Positions 24,285 through 33,352 of a stretch of DNA of 33,352 bases are shown one piece after another (the first letter of the stretch is position 1; the number at the start of each line of letters is the position of its first letter). Source of the DNA: Crocinitomicaceae bacterium (lineage in GTDB: Bacteria; Bacteroidota; Bacteroidia; Flavobacteriales_D; Crocinitomicaceae); the NCBI GenBank assembly GCA_028689775.1, contig JAQVCM010000025.1:1-33352 (forward strand), given 5' to 3'. The notes below the pieces were generated by a model. The model was given only the letters and a program-made list of their open reading frames with translations. It had not been told where the DNA came from and made no database searches. The position numbers and the translations under genes are program-made.

Positions 24285-25355
24285 ATGGGAATTCGTAACA
24301 ACAAAAGTCGACAAACCTCTTTAAAAGATGCTAAAAAACCAAGAAAGAAAAGAATCTTTTTATGGATTGTTTTGTCGATTTCTGTAATTTTAATAGCGGT
24401 TCGCATTGCATTGCCTTACGTGATTTTAAAGAAAATAAATGAAAAACTTGAAATTTTACCCGATTACAAATGCGTTGTAAAAGATTTCAGCATGCATTTT
24501 CTAGACCTATCCATCACCTTGAAAGGCGTTGAAATGACCAAACGAAATGGAAAAATAAAAACGCCATTTTTCACATCGGGCGACATACACGTTACTTTAG
24601 AATCTTACAAAGAAAGAACATCCAAAATTGTAGTCGAAGATTGCATCATGAACTTAGTGCGCGGAAAAAATGAGGAAGAATCTCAATTATCAATCGACGA
24701 AGAATTGAAACAGATTTTTAAACAAATGCCTTTGAAACCAAATATTTTCATCGTCAAAAAAGCGGATGTTCATTTCATTGAAACCTATCGTGGAAAACCC
24801 ATCGATATTTCGGTAAAAAACATGCACATCGACGGAAGAAATATTGAAAATCAAAGCAAATCAAAAGCAAAATATCCTGCAAACTTGAAAATAGAAGGAG
24901 ATTTTGAAGGTGGAAAATTAACTGCCGCAGTAAAATTGAACAAACAGAAAAAAGATCCTTTAATCAACATCGTGTCATCGTTTACACCGATTGAAGTCGC
25001 ACGTGTGAAAAACTTTCTCAAGGTATATGCCAATTTGGATGTCAAATCTGGAACCTTGAAAGCAAGTTCGATCATCAATGTATATGCTGGTCGAATGGAT
25101 GGCTTCATCGATCCAATTGCGGAAAACCTCGTGTTTCAAAAAAAGTTTGAAAACTCAGACGTGAAATTTGGAAAAAAAGTTAAAAATCGCATGCTAAATG
25201 CTGCATCAAAACTACTTGGAAAAGAAGAAGATAAAGTCATTAAAACAAGAGTTGAACTTCACGGAACCTTGGGTGAAGTAAAAGTAAATGTGTGGGATAT
25301 TGTTCAAGACGGATTAAGAGCATCTTTTTTAAGTGGTACGAAGAAAGAAGATTAA
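24285..25355 (+). CDS. Single-pass AsmA/DUF748-like membrane protein
   Basis: This 356-residue protein has a short basic N-terminus, one transmembrane helix at about 24-47 (IFLWIVLSISVILIAVRIAL), and a large extracytoplasmic beta-rich region. The pattern KINEKLEILPDYKCVVKDFSMHFLDLSITLKGVEMTK resembles the start of AsmA/DUF748-type proteins, whose lipid-channel folds bridge the envelope. It ends 26 bases before tamB on the same strand, so it is likely part of the same operon and may help move lipids or outer-membrane components. The exact role is unknown. The ATG at 24285 precedes the basic region and the helix. Confidence 0.75.
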   Translation: MGIRNNKSRQTSLKDAKKPRKKRIFLWIVLSISVILIAVRIALPYVILKKINEKLEILPDYKCVVKDFSMHFLDLSITLKGVEMTKRNGKIKTPFFTSGDIHVTLESYKERTSKIVVEDCIMNLVRGKNEEESQLSIDEELKQIFKQMPLKPNIFIVKKADVHFIETYRGKPIDISVKNMHIDGRNIENQSKSKAKYPANLKIEGDFEGGKLTAAVKLNKQKKDPLINIVSSFTPIEVARVKNFLKVYANLDVKSGTLKASSIINVYAGRMDGFIDPIAENLVFQKKFENSDVKFGKKVKNRMLNAASKLLGKEEDKVIKTRVELHGTLGEVKVNVWDIVQDGLRASFLSGTKKED

Positions 25356-25381
25356 CTTTAGCTGTTTTTAATTCGTAAAAA

Positions 25382-28300
25382 TTGAAGGAAGAAATAAAAG
25401 AAAAGGAAGAAAATGGTAGCACGAACAAACGTCCGTGGTACAAACGCGTATTCAGAGTATTTGGCTGGATCGTCTTGGTAATCATCATTCTACTAACGAT
25501 TCTCATTCTCTTCATTCGCAGTCCTTGGGGACAAAACATCATCGTTGGGAAAGTCACCAATTTCATTTCGCAAAAAACGAATACCAAAGTTGCCATCAAA
25601 AAACTCTTCATCACTTTTACGGGAGATATTGATTTACAAGGCTTGTATTTGGAAGACACCAAAGGCGACACGCTTTTGTATTCCAAAAGATTGCGGGTCG
25701 AAATTCCGATTTTTCCAATTTTGATGGGAAATCCAATTTCGATTGATGGTTTGAAATGGACCGGACTTCGAGCCAATGTTGTTCGAAAAGATACCTTGGA
25801 AGGTTATAACTTTCAATTTCTGATCGATGCTTTTGCTTCTGATGAACCGAAAAAAATAGATACAACCACCAGCGAGCCACCAAACATTTCCGTTGGTACG
25901 ATTGATTTTTCAGATTTTAAACTGAACTATGAGGATGCTGTTTCTGGAATGAAAGCAAATCTTATACTCGGTAAATTACATCTCAAAGGAAAAAATATTG
26001 ACCTCAAAAGGATGGATTTTGAAGTAGCTAAAATCTCATTGGAAAATACGAAAATCAACTACGTTCAAAGCAAACCAAGTCCGCCATCTGATAGCACGGA
26101 ATCGGTTTTACCATATTTGGCGCTGAAAGATTTAAAACTCAAAAACGTCATTGTCCATTATCAAGCTGATCCCGATAGTTTATATGCAGATTTAAAGGTT
26201 GATGAATTAATTTTAAAAGATGCCAAAGCAGATTTACGAAAAAATGACATTCAGCTGGATCAATTTGCGCTGAACAATTCCAACTTGCAACTCAAGCTGA
26301 AAGGCAATAAAAACATCGATACCAAGCCTTTAGAAAACACGAATAATCCAGAAGATATTCAGCCGTTTATTTGGCCAGAATGGAATGTAAACGTAGCTTC
26401 GATTGCCTTAAAAAACAATCACATTCACTTTCAGCAAGGTCAAAAGCCAACGAAAAACGAAGGTTTTAATCCAACATACATCGTTTTAGATCGCTTTCAT
26501 TTTGAAGCAAAAGACATCGAACTATCCAAGAAAGAAACGGCAAAACTTCAAATCAAAGAATTCTCTTTTTATGAAAGTTCAGGCATTCAACTGAAACATT
26601 TGGCTTTTTCAGCAGCGCTAAATTCAAAGCAATTTTCAGTAGCTGATTTGATTTTGAAGACTAACAAAAGCTCCATTCACACCGATTTAAATGCCAAATA
26701 CACTTCCATTCAAAAATTAATCGCAAAGCCAGAAGAATCTGTCTTATCGCTTGATTTAAAACAGTTTGTAATAGATTTGAACGACATTTTTCCATTTCAG
26801 CCAGCACTTCGAAACAACGAATACGTAGCGAAGTTGGCCAAGCATCCATTCAGCGGAAAAATCAAAGCGAATGGGAAATTAGCGAAAATCGATTTAACAA
26901 ATTTCTTGGTCAATTGGGGCGAAAATACATCCGTCACCACGCACGGTGAATTGATGAACTTAACAGACTTTGATAACTTTGCAGCAAACATTGACAATTT
27001 TACAGTTCATTCAACACGAACAGATCTTACCAATTTTGTATCTGAGAAAGATTTGGGAATTACCATTCCTTCGAGCGTGCTTTTACAAACCACTTTCAGC
27101 GGGAAATTGGATGATTTACAAGCAAACGTTTTGTTGACTATCCCCGAAGGAAAAGTGAAAATTGATGGAAGTTTTAAGCAACAAAATGAATTGGCTTTCG
27201 ACGCAAACATCACGGTGATGGACTTGAGATTTGGTAAAATCATCAACAATCCAAACATTGGAACCGTTGCTTTTGAAATGAAAGCTACTGGAAATGGGAA
27301 TAACATCAACGACTTGAATGCTGAATTGGCTTCTACATTTTCAAAATTAGAATTCAGCGGCTATGATTTTTCAGCACTTCAATTAAATGGAAAAATAAAG
27401 GACGGAAATGGAACTGTTACCTTAAAACACCAAGATAAAAACTTGGATTTATTGGTAGATTCAAAAATTAAACTAGATTCGATTGCGCCAAAAATTGATG
27501 TGGACATTCAATTAGAAGGTGCCGATTTATATGCTTTGGGTTTGACAGAAAAACAAATCAGAGCTAAATTGACGATGACTGCACGTTTTAAAGGCAATGC
27601 AGAAGTTTTTGACGTAGAAACACACATTACAGAAGGAGTTGCCGTTGAAAATGAAGAAATTTATTATTTGGGACCGCTGAATTTAACCGCAAGCGCAACA
27701 ACGGACAGTACTTCGATGGACATCAGCAGTAATTTCTTAAACGGAAAACTGAGAGCCAATTCAAGTATTGAAGGCACAACTCACGCCATTCAGCATCATT
27801 TGGAAGGATATTTTTCGGAATATAAAGAACATTCCGATTCCGTTGCCAAACCAGTGATGCTGCAATTTGAAATGAAACTGGCACAAACAAAAATCATCAC
27901 TGATTTCTTGGTTCCGGAAATTAGAACGATGGACACTTTGAATATCAAAGTCGATTTTAATCAAGAAGAACAAACTTTGACTGCAGGATTAAGTTTACCG
28001 TACATTGATTATGCGGATAAAACCATTGATAGTCTTCAAATTAATCTGACTTCAACAGAAACAGAAGCAAAATTTAAATTCGGATTTAATGAACTCGATG
28101 CAACACCTTTTGTGATGAATCGCACGTTCTTGGACGGGGATTTTAAAGATGGACTTTTGAAATTGAATTTTAATGCCTTTGATGGTGAGAAAGAAATGTA
28201 CGTAGTTCGCAGCGAAATTTCCGGGAAAACCTCCGATTTAAAAATTCATTTTGACCCAGAAAAATTAATTTTCAACAACGAACCTTGGTTGGTAACAGCA

Positions 28301-30472
28301 GACAATTCGATCCAAATCAACGAACAAAAAATAACCGCTCAAAATGTGGTTTTCAGTAAAAACGAAGAGCGCATCACCATTGCCAATAATTTGATGGGAC
28401 CATCGAAAAACAACATTGGAATTGGATTTGAGAGTTTTAAATTGGCAAATTTACTCGCACTTTTCAACAAAGATGATTTGTTGGCTTCGGGTGATTTCCA
28501 AGGAAATATTGTTGCTGTTGACCCTTTGGGGAATTTTGGTTTAGACGCCGATTTTAGCATTGAGAATTTAACCGCATTGAAAGCACCTTTGGGAAAATTA
28601 GAGTTGAAAGCAAATTCCAACGATGCAGGTGCTTACCAACTTAATCTTGGAATTAAGGGAGCAGACGTTGATTTGGCGGTAAAAGGAGATTACGCCAAAC
28701 AAAGAGTTGGAAATGAACTCGATTTCAAGGTAGACTTGAATAAAATTGGGATAAAAACCATTGCCATCATCTCCAATGAAAGTTTGAAAGATGCTTCTGG
28801 TGATATTTCAGGAAACATCACGTTGAAAGGAGACATTAAATCGCCTGATTACCAAGGAGAAATCAATTTTAACGAGGCCAATTTCAATGTGACACAGCTC
28901 AATTCTAAATTTAAATTAGCCAACGACAAGATCGTAATCGACAACAACCTGATTACCTTAACGAATTTCTCAATTGAGGACGAACAAAACAATGCCTTTA
29001 CCTTAGACGGAAATATCAAAACGGAAAGTTTTACCGATCCTGAATTTGACATCCAATTCAAAGGGAAGAATTTTCAAGCATTGAATTCGACCGTAAAAGA
29101 CAACGAGTTGTATTATGGAAAAGTGAATTTTGACATGGACGGAACCGTTCAAGGAAAAATGAGTTTCCCAGTGGTGAATGTCGATCTTGAAATCAATGAA
29201 AGCACTGATTTTACTTACGTGATTCCAGAATCTCAAGCCAAATTGGAAAAGCGTGATGGCATTGTTGAATTTGTAAATAAAGTAGATCCAGACAATATTT
29301 TAACTCGAAATACAGATACCATCGTTGCCAATTTAAGCGGCATGGAGTTACACGCCAAACTGAAAATTGACAAAGATGCCCAATTCAATGTGATCATTGA
29401 TCCAAGTACGGGTGATAATTTAAACGTTTCTGGCGTAGCAGATTTGGATTTCAACATGGAGAAAAATGGACGTATGACTTTGACAGGTCGATATGATATC
29501 TACGATGGACATTACGAACTCAGTCTTTACAATTTGGTAAAACGCAAGTTTGAATTGGAAAAAGGGAGTTCAGTAGTTTGGCGAGGAGATCCTTTGGATG
29601 CTGAACTGAATGTAACTGCGAAATACGAAGTGGATGCATCCGCTTCTTCCTTGATGTCTTCTCAAACTGCTGGTTCGAGCGAAGAAGTACAAAATAGATA
29701 CCGCCAACAATTGCCTTTTCAAGTATTTCTAAATGTAAAAGGAGAACTCAACAAACCCATCTTGGAATTCAGTTTGGATATGCCAGAAGAATCTCGTGGA
29801 GCAATTGACGGAACAGTTTATAGTCGAATCAAACAACTGAATGGAGAAAATGATGAACTCAACAAACAAGTATTTTCTTTGTTGGTTTTGAAAAAATTCT
29901 ATCCAAATGGCGGTTCTGACGGAAGTGATGGTGGTGCAGAACAACTGGTTCGTAAAAAAGTAAACGAAGCTTTGTCTGACCAACTGAATGCTTTTTCAGA
30001 TAAATTAATGGGCAAATCAGGCGTGGAACTTGATTTTGGATTGAATAGTTACACCGATTATCAAGGAGAATCAGTTCAGCAGCGAACGGATTTGAATGTC
30101 AGCGCACAGAAAAAACTCTTTGACGACCGCTTGATTGTACAAGTTGGAACCAATGTAAACGTGGAAGGAGATAAAAATCCAGGCGAAGAAAATTCCGTTT
30201 TAGGAAATGCGAGTATTCAATATTTGTTGACGGAAGACGGAAGATGGAGGCTGAAAGGATTCAGAAATAACGAGTACCAAAATGTCATTGACGGACAAGT
30301 GTATGTGAATGGTCTTTCTTTGATTTTCCAACGACAATTTAACAGATGGAATGAATTGTGGGTTGCTCCTCCAAAAGATACGGAAGAAGCGAAAAAATCC
30401 AAAAAGGAAGCCAAAGAGAAGTCAGAAAAAGAGGGTCAAGAGTCAAAAAACGATAAAAAAACGAAAGAATAA
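25382..30472 (+). CDS. tamB: Translocation and assembly module protein TamB
   Basis: This 1696-residue protein has a short charged cytoplasmic tail, a membrane anchor at about 26-46 (GWIVLVIIILLTILILFIRS) and a very long periplasmic region of repeated beta-strands (AsmA-like). The TamB C-terminal domain (DUF490) occupies roughly the last 450 residues, with GRMTLTGRYDIYDGHYELSL and VVWRGDPLDAELNVTAKYEV. The last 30 residues are a Lys/Glu tail. TamB proteins bridge inner and outer membranes and are thought to carry phospholipids and aid outer-membrane protein assembly. The start is TTG at 25382; no in-frame ATG occurs until well past the anchor. The gene overlaps tamL by one base (30472), implying translational coupling. 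Confidence 0.93.
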   Translation: MKEEIKEKEENGSTNKRPWYKRVFRVFGWIVLVIIILLTILILFIRSPWGQNIIVGKVTNFISQKTNTKVAIKKLFITFTGDIDLQGLYLEDTKGDTLLYSKRLRVEIPIFPILMGNPISIDGLKWTGLRANVVRKDTLEGYNFQFLIDAFASDEPKKIDTTTSEPPNISVGTIDFSDFKLNYEDAVSGMKANLILGKLHLKGKNIDLKRMDFEVAKISLENTKINYVQSKPSPPSDSTESVLPYLALKDLKLKNVIVHYQADPDSLYADLKVDELILKDAKADLRKNDIQLDQFALNNSNLQLKLKGNKNIDTKPLENTNNPEDIQPFIWPEWNVNVASIALKNNHIHFQQGQKPTKNEGFNPTYIVLDRFHFEAKDIELSKKETAKLQIKEFSFYESSGIQLKHLAFSAALNSKQFSVADLILKTNKSSIHTDLNAKYTSIQKLIAKPEESVLSLDLKQFVIDLNDIFPFQPALRNNEYVAKLAKHPFSGKIKANGKLAKIDLTNFLVNWGENTSVTTHGELMNLTDFDNFAANIDNFTVHSTRTDLTNFVSEKDLGITIPSSVLLQTTFSGKLDDLQANVLLTIPEGKVKIDGSFKQQNELAFDANITVMDLRFGKIINNPNIGTVAFEMKATGNGNNINDLNAELASTFSKLEFSGYDFSALQLNGKIKDGNGTVTLKHQDKNLDLLVDSKIKLDSIAPKIDVDIQLEGADLYALGLTEKQIRAKLTMTARFKGNAEVFDVETHITEGVAVENEEIYYLGPLNLTASATTDSTSMDISSNFLNGKLRANSSIEGTTHAIQHHLEGYFSEYKEHSDSVAKPVMLQFEMKLAQTKIITDFLVPEIRTMDTLNIKVDFNQEEQTLTAGLSLPYIDYADKTIDSLQINLTSTETEAKFKFGFNELDATPFVMNRTFLDGDFKDGLLKLNFNAFDGEKEMYVVRSEISGKTSDLKIHFDPEKLIFNNEPWLVTADNSIQINEQKITAQNVVFSKNEERITIANNLMGPSKNNIGIGFESFKLANLLALFNKDDLLASGDFQGNIVAVDPLGNFGLDADFSIENLTALKAPLGKLELKANSNDAGAYQLNLGIKGADVDLAVKGDYAKQRVGNELDFKVDLNKIGIKTIAIISNESLKDASGDISGNITLKGDIKSPDYQGEINFNEANFNVTQLNSKFKLANDKIVIDNNLITLTNFSIEDEQNNAFTLDGNIKTESFTDPEFDIQFKGKNFQALNSTVKDNELYYGKVNFDMDGTVQGKMSFPVVNVDLEINESTDFTYVIPESQAKLEKRDGIVEFVNKVDPDNILTRNTDTIVANLSGMELHAKLKIDKDAQFNVIIDPSTGDNLNVSGVADLDFNMEKNGRMTLTGRYDIYDGHYELSLYNLVKRKFELEKGSSVVWRGDPLDAELNVTAKYEVDASASSLMSSQTAGSSEEVQNRYRQQLPFQVFLNVKGELNKPILEFSLDMPEESRGAIDGTVYSRIKQLNGENDELNKQVFSLLVLKKFYPNGGSDGSDGGAEQLVRKKVNEALSDQLNAFSDKLMGKSGVELDFGLNSYTDYQGESVQQRTDLNVSAQKKLFDDRLIVQVGTNVNVEGDKNPGEENSVLGNASIQYLLTEDGRWRLKGFRNNEYQNVIDGQVYVNGLSLIFQRQFNRWNELWVAPPKDTEEAKKSKKEAKEKSEKEGQESKNDKKTKE

Positions 30473-32760
30473 TGCAGCATAATTATCATACATATCGATT
30501 TTTACTTGCTATTTTTGCGCTGTTTACTTTATTCGCTTGTAGCGTCAATAAATACATCCCGAAAGATGAATTGCTCTTCCGTGGCGGAAAAGTAACGCTC
30601 ATCGATTCAGTGAAAATCGAAAATAAAAAAGGTTTGAAGAAAGAGCTGCAAAGTTTATTGTATCCAAAACCAAACAGTCGTTTTCTTGGAATGTATTATG
30701 GCTTGTATTTTCACTACAAATATGAAAGCAAAGAAAAACCAAGATTTCTGATTCGCTTTTTAAACAAAAAACTGGGCGAAAAACCAGCGTATTTCTCATC
30801 CGTACGAACCGATGAAACGGAAGATTTGATCGAAAATCGCTTGCAAAACAGTGGCTTTTTCCACAGCAACATCTCGTCAACGATTATAAAAGACAGTTCA
30901 GCAAAAACAGCGAAAACCGATTACAAAGTACAGATTGGAAAACCATATCACTTGTCCAATTACACCGTAGAAGTGGATTCTATTGACCTTCAATATCCCT
31001 ATCCGGTTTACGATGCCATTCGAAAATCGTTGAATGAAACCATTTTAAAGAAAGGAACACGCTATGATTTAGGCGCTTTCAAAGCAGAGCGAAATAGAAT
31101 TGATCAATATTTGAAAAAAGAAGGATATTATAATTTCAATTCCAGTTTCATTCTTTTTCAGGCAGATACCAACTTGAACGACAACAAACAATACAATTTG
31201 TATTTGAAATTGAAAGTGGGTGTTCCAGAAAAATCAAAAGTTCCGTACATCCTTGATCGCGTGGATGTGTATCCCAATGTTGCCAAAGACACTTCGGGTA
31301 AAGCACAGGACACCACAACAATTGCGGATGTAAACATCATTCAAAATCGCGTGTATTTCAAACCTAAACGTTTGCGTTCCTTCATTTTACTAAAACCAGG
31401 ACAATTATACGACCCTTTGAGATCGAAATATACCAGTCAACGGATCTCGAATATTGGTGCGTTTAAATTTGTAAACATCCAATACAAAGAAGTAGAACCT
31501 ACGGGCATTGATAGCCTACAATTGAGACATTTAAATGCAGTTATTAGTTTGTCTCCGATGACCAAAAGATCTTTGCGAGCAGAACTGCAAGGCGTTACCA
31601 AATCCAATAATTTTACCGGACCAAATGTTGGACTCACCTTGCTCAATCGAAATCTTTTTAAAGGTGGAGAAACTTTTTCAGCATCTGGAAAAATCGCTTA
31701 CGAAAAACAATTTGGAAATAAAACCAGCGGATCGAGTAGTTTGCAAATGGGATTAAATGCTTCACTCCTATTCCCTCGCTTGGTATTTCCGGGAAATTTG
31801 TATAAATATTTCAGGTATTCCATTCCAAAAACTAAAATCAGCGTTGGTGCAGATTATTACAAAAGAAGTAAGCTGTATTCGCTCAACTCCTACTCTGCCT
31901 CGTTTGGTTACATCTGGAATGCAAACAGTTATGTAACCCATCAATTGAATCCGATTGATCTAAATTATGTTCAGTTGGGCAAACGTAGTCAGCTTTTTGA
32001 TTCCATTTTAGATGGAAATCCATTTTTGAAGCGCAGTTTTGAACAACAATTCATCGCAGGTTTAACCTATACGTTTATTTACAACGAATTGAATGATCTG
32101 CAAAAGAAAGGGAAATTAAACATCCAATTTAACTTCGATCTCGCTGGAAATACCGCCAATTTATTTGGTAGACAGAAAGAAGGAGATTCCATCAAAACTT
32201 TTCTCAACTTAGCATATGCCCAATATGTGAAATTCGATTTAGACTTCGCATACCACTATGACATTGGTCGCACAGGAAATGTATTGGTTGGTCGTGTGTT
32301 TGGAGGAATCGGTATTCCGTACGGAAACTCGAAAACCTTACCTTTTGTGAAACAGTACTACTCAGGTGGATCGTATAGCGTTCGCGCGTTCCAAATTCGT
32401 GGTTTGGGTCCTGGAATTTACAATCCTGCTAACGAAAACAATTTGTATTTAGATCGCTCCGGCGACATCCGTTTAGAAGGAAATTTTGAATATCGTTTTC
32501 CAATCATCTCTGTCCTCAAAGGAGCTGTATTTGCGGATGCTGGAAACATTTGGAATTTGAATGACCACCTACCAGGTGGGAAATTTACGAAAGAGTTTAC
32601 CAAGCAATTTGGAATTGGCGCTGGATTTGGTTTACGAATAGATGTGCAAGGATTTGTGATTCGCTTTGATCTGGCATCCCCGATTAAAAGACCTGCAGCT
32701 GTTTGGGATTTTGAATGGAAGAATCCGGTGTTTAATTTTGCGATTGGCTATCCGTTTTAA
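30472..32760 (+). CDS. tamL: BamA/TamA-family outer-membrane lipoprotein (TamL)
   Basis: This 762-residue protein has an N-terminal lipoprotein signal (FLLAIFALFTLFAC, with C23 as the lipidated residue). POTRA-like domains lie at about 30-390 and a 16-stranded Omp85-type barrel in the C-terminal half. The barrel shows the RGLGPGIYNP motif and an RLEGNFEYRFPI strand, and ends in aromatic YPF. The lipidated TamA-like form next to tamB is known in Bacteroidota as TamL. Together the two should form an outer-membrane assembly and lipid-transport module. ATG 30472 overlaps the tamB TAA (TAATG), so the pair is coupled. Confidence 0.92.
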   Translation: MQHNYHTYRFLLAIFALFTLFACSVNKYIPKDELLFRGGKVTLIDSVKIENKKGLKKELQSLLYPKPNSRFLGMYYGLYFHYKYESKEKPRFLIRFLNKKLGEKPAYFSSVRTDETEDLIENRLQNSGFFHSNISSTIIKDSSAKTAKTDYKVQIGKPYHLSNYTVEVDSIDLQYPYPVYDAIRKSLNETILKKGTRYDLGAFKAERNRIDQYLKKEGYYNFNSSFILFQADTNLNDNKQYNLYLKLKVGVPEKSKVPYILDRVDVYPNVAKDTSGKAQDTTTIADVNIIQNRVYFKPKRLRSFILLKPGQLYDPLRSKYTSQRISNIGAFKFVNIQYKEVEPTGIDSLQLRHLNAVISLSPMTKRSLRAELQGVTKSNNFTGPNVGLTLLNRNLFKGGETFSASGKIAYEKQFGNKTSGSSSLQMGLNASLLFPRLVFPGNLYKYFRYSIPKTKISVGADYYKRSKLYSLNSYSASFGYIWNANSYVTHQLNPIDLNYVQLGKRSQLFDSILDGNPFLKRSFEQQFIAGLTYTFIYNELNDLQKKGKLNIQFNFDLAGNTANLFGRQKEGDSIKTFLNLAYAQYVKFDLDFAYHYDIGRTGNVLVGRVFGGIGIPYGNSKTLPFVKQYYSGGSYSVRAFQIRGLGPGIYNPANENNLYLDRSGDIRLEGNFEYRFPIISVLKGAVFADAGNIWNLNDHLPGGKFTKEFTKQFGIGAGFGLRIDVQGFVIRFDLASPIKRPAAVWDFEWKNPVFNFAIGYPF

Positions 32761-32818
32761 GGGAGAATTCGGATTAGTTTAACTTTGGAGTGAGCGGAGA
32801 AATTACGAAGGACAGAGA

Positions 32819-33036
32819 TTCTTTTTTGAGGGTGCAGTGATCGAGGGTGATTGCGTGTTAATTTAAACGTAAAGAACACGGAGGTTTACGCGGAGGACGC
32901 GGAGGAGATTTGGGTGGAAGATGAGATTTACAGCTTCTTTTTGAGGGTAAAGTGATAAAGCGTGATTGCATGTTAATTTAAACGCGAAAAACACGGAGGT
33001 TTACGCGGAGAACGCGGAGGAGATTTGGGTGGAAAG
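32819..33036. repeat. Imperfect tandem duplication, period 116 bp
   Basis: The block at 32819-32920 recurs at 32935-33036. The copies share TTCTTTTTGAGGG at the start, GTTAATTTAAACG in the middle, and ACGCGGAGGAGATTTGGG near the end, with scattered substitutions between. It lies in the non-coding region after tamL and does not encode a plausible protein. The GC-rich ACGCGGAG motif repeats twice inside each copy. Two copies only. Confidence 0.75.
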
Positions 33037-33352
33037 TAAAAAGATTTTCGGTCTTGTGATGAGCGTAATATAAGGAAAATTTAGTATAACTACTTGATTA
33101 CATTTATTGCTTTATTTTTAACGATTTAAGGGACAAAAAAACTAATTTCTATCAAAAAAAGAAAGAAGTGCTAATACCTTATACTAATCCAACAAAAATA
33201 ATTTTAAAATCTTATTGGTTAATTTATAACTAAAGTTTCGGAGTTATTAAAATGCTAGTAATCAGCAATATAAATTCATAAAAACGTTGCACTTTCCATT
33301 ATAAATCATTAATTTTGAATTAGTTAGAAACAAAAAACTGATTCGGGAAAAT
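33037..33352 (+). promoter_or_regulatory. Non-coding end with a rightward promoter
   Basis: No gene is present before the window edge. TTG at 33287-33289 and TAATTTTG at 33310-33317 are separated by 20 bases, a Bacteroidota-type promoter pointing to a gene beyond the window. The remaining A/T-rich sequence shows nothing I can support. Confidence 0.5.

Noticed and set aside
32819-33036. CRISPR-like array
   Set aside because: Only two copies of about 100 bases in tandem, without short regular repeats and unique spacers of matching length.
1-33352. tRNA, rRNA or riboswitch genes
   Set aside because: I saw no cloverleaf, rRNA signature or known riboswitch pattern by eye, but a covariance search was not possible.

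Overview
The window looks like chromosomal DNA of a Bacteroidota bacterium, most likely of the Flavobacteriales. It is A/T-rich and carries promoters of the TAnnTTTG type. It has secreted proteins with C-terminal type IX secretion (T9SS) sorting domains, a PorP/SprF protein beside a SprB-repeat protein with a gliding-motility-type C-terminus, a TonB-dependent receptor with a carboxypeptidase-regulatory-like N-domain, and a TamB/TamL pair. I cannot name the genus from sequence alone.

Positions 1-6050 are an accessory metal-handling island: a small conserved protein (621-956), a Cys-rich exported protein (979-1287), a TonB-dependent receptor (1374-3545) and a CDF-type cation transporter (3551-4345), then a compact ArsR-MerTP-GDCCVxC operon (4791-5973). 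Long imperfect palindromes ending in GTTAG lie before the first gene and between the two gene groups (181-300 and 4553-4692). They resemble integron attC sites and suggest cassette-like transfer. No mercuric reductase is present.

Positions 6012-7719 are a decayed IS91-type element. A tyrosine-recombinase fragment is joined by a deletion to the body of an HUH/Y2 transposase. The transposase is split by a 298-bp insertion with perfect 13-bp terminal inverted repeats and a 4-bp target duplication. Apart from its ends, that insertion contains only a GIY-YIG nuclease gene. Removing it and one copy of the duplication restores the transposase motif exactly. This is the most striking observation in the window.

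Positions 8371-24284 are mixed chromosomal genes: an exported YD-like protein, a secreted PQQ-type sugar dehydrogenase preceded in frame by a small cytoplasmic-looking domain, two overlapping glycosyltransferases, DNA polymerase IV, an ACT-domain protein, the PorP/SprB-repeat pair, a DinB-superfamily protein coupled to an NlpC/P60 peptidase, a leucine-rich-repeat T9SS cargo, and a badly decayed topoisomerase IB pseudogene.

Positions 24285-32760 are an envelope-biogenesis operon: an AsmA-like membrane protein, TamB (TTG start), and a lipoprotein BamA/TamA-family protein (TamL). It is followed by a 116-bp tandem duplication and a rightward promoter for a gene beyond the window.
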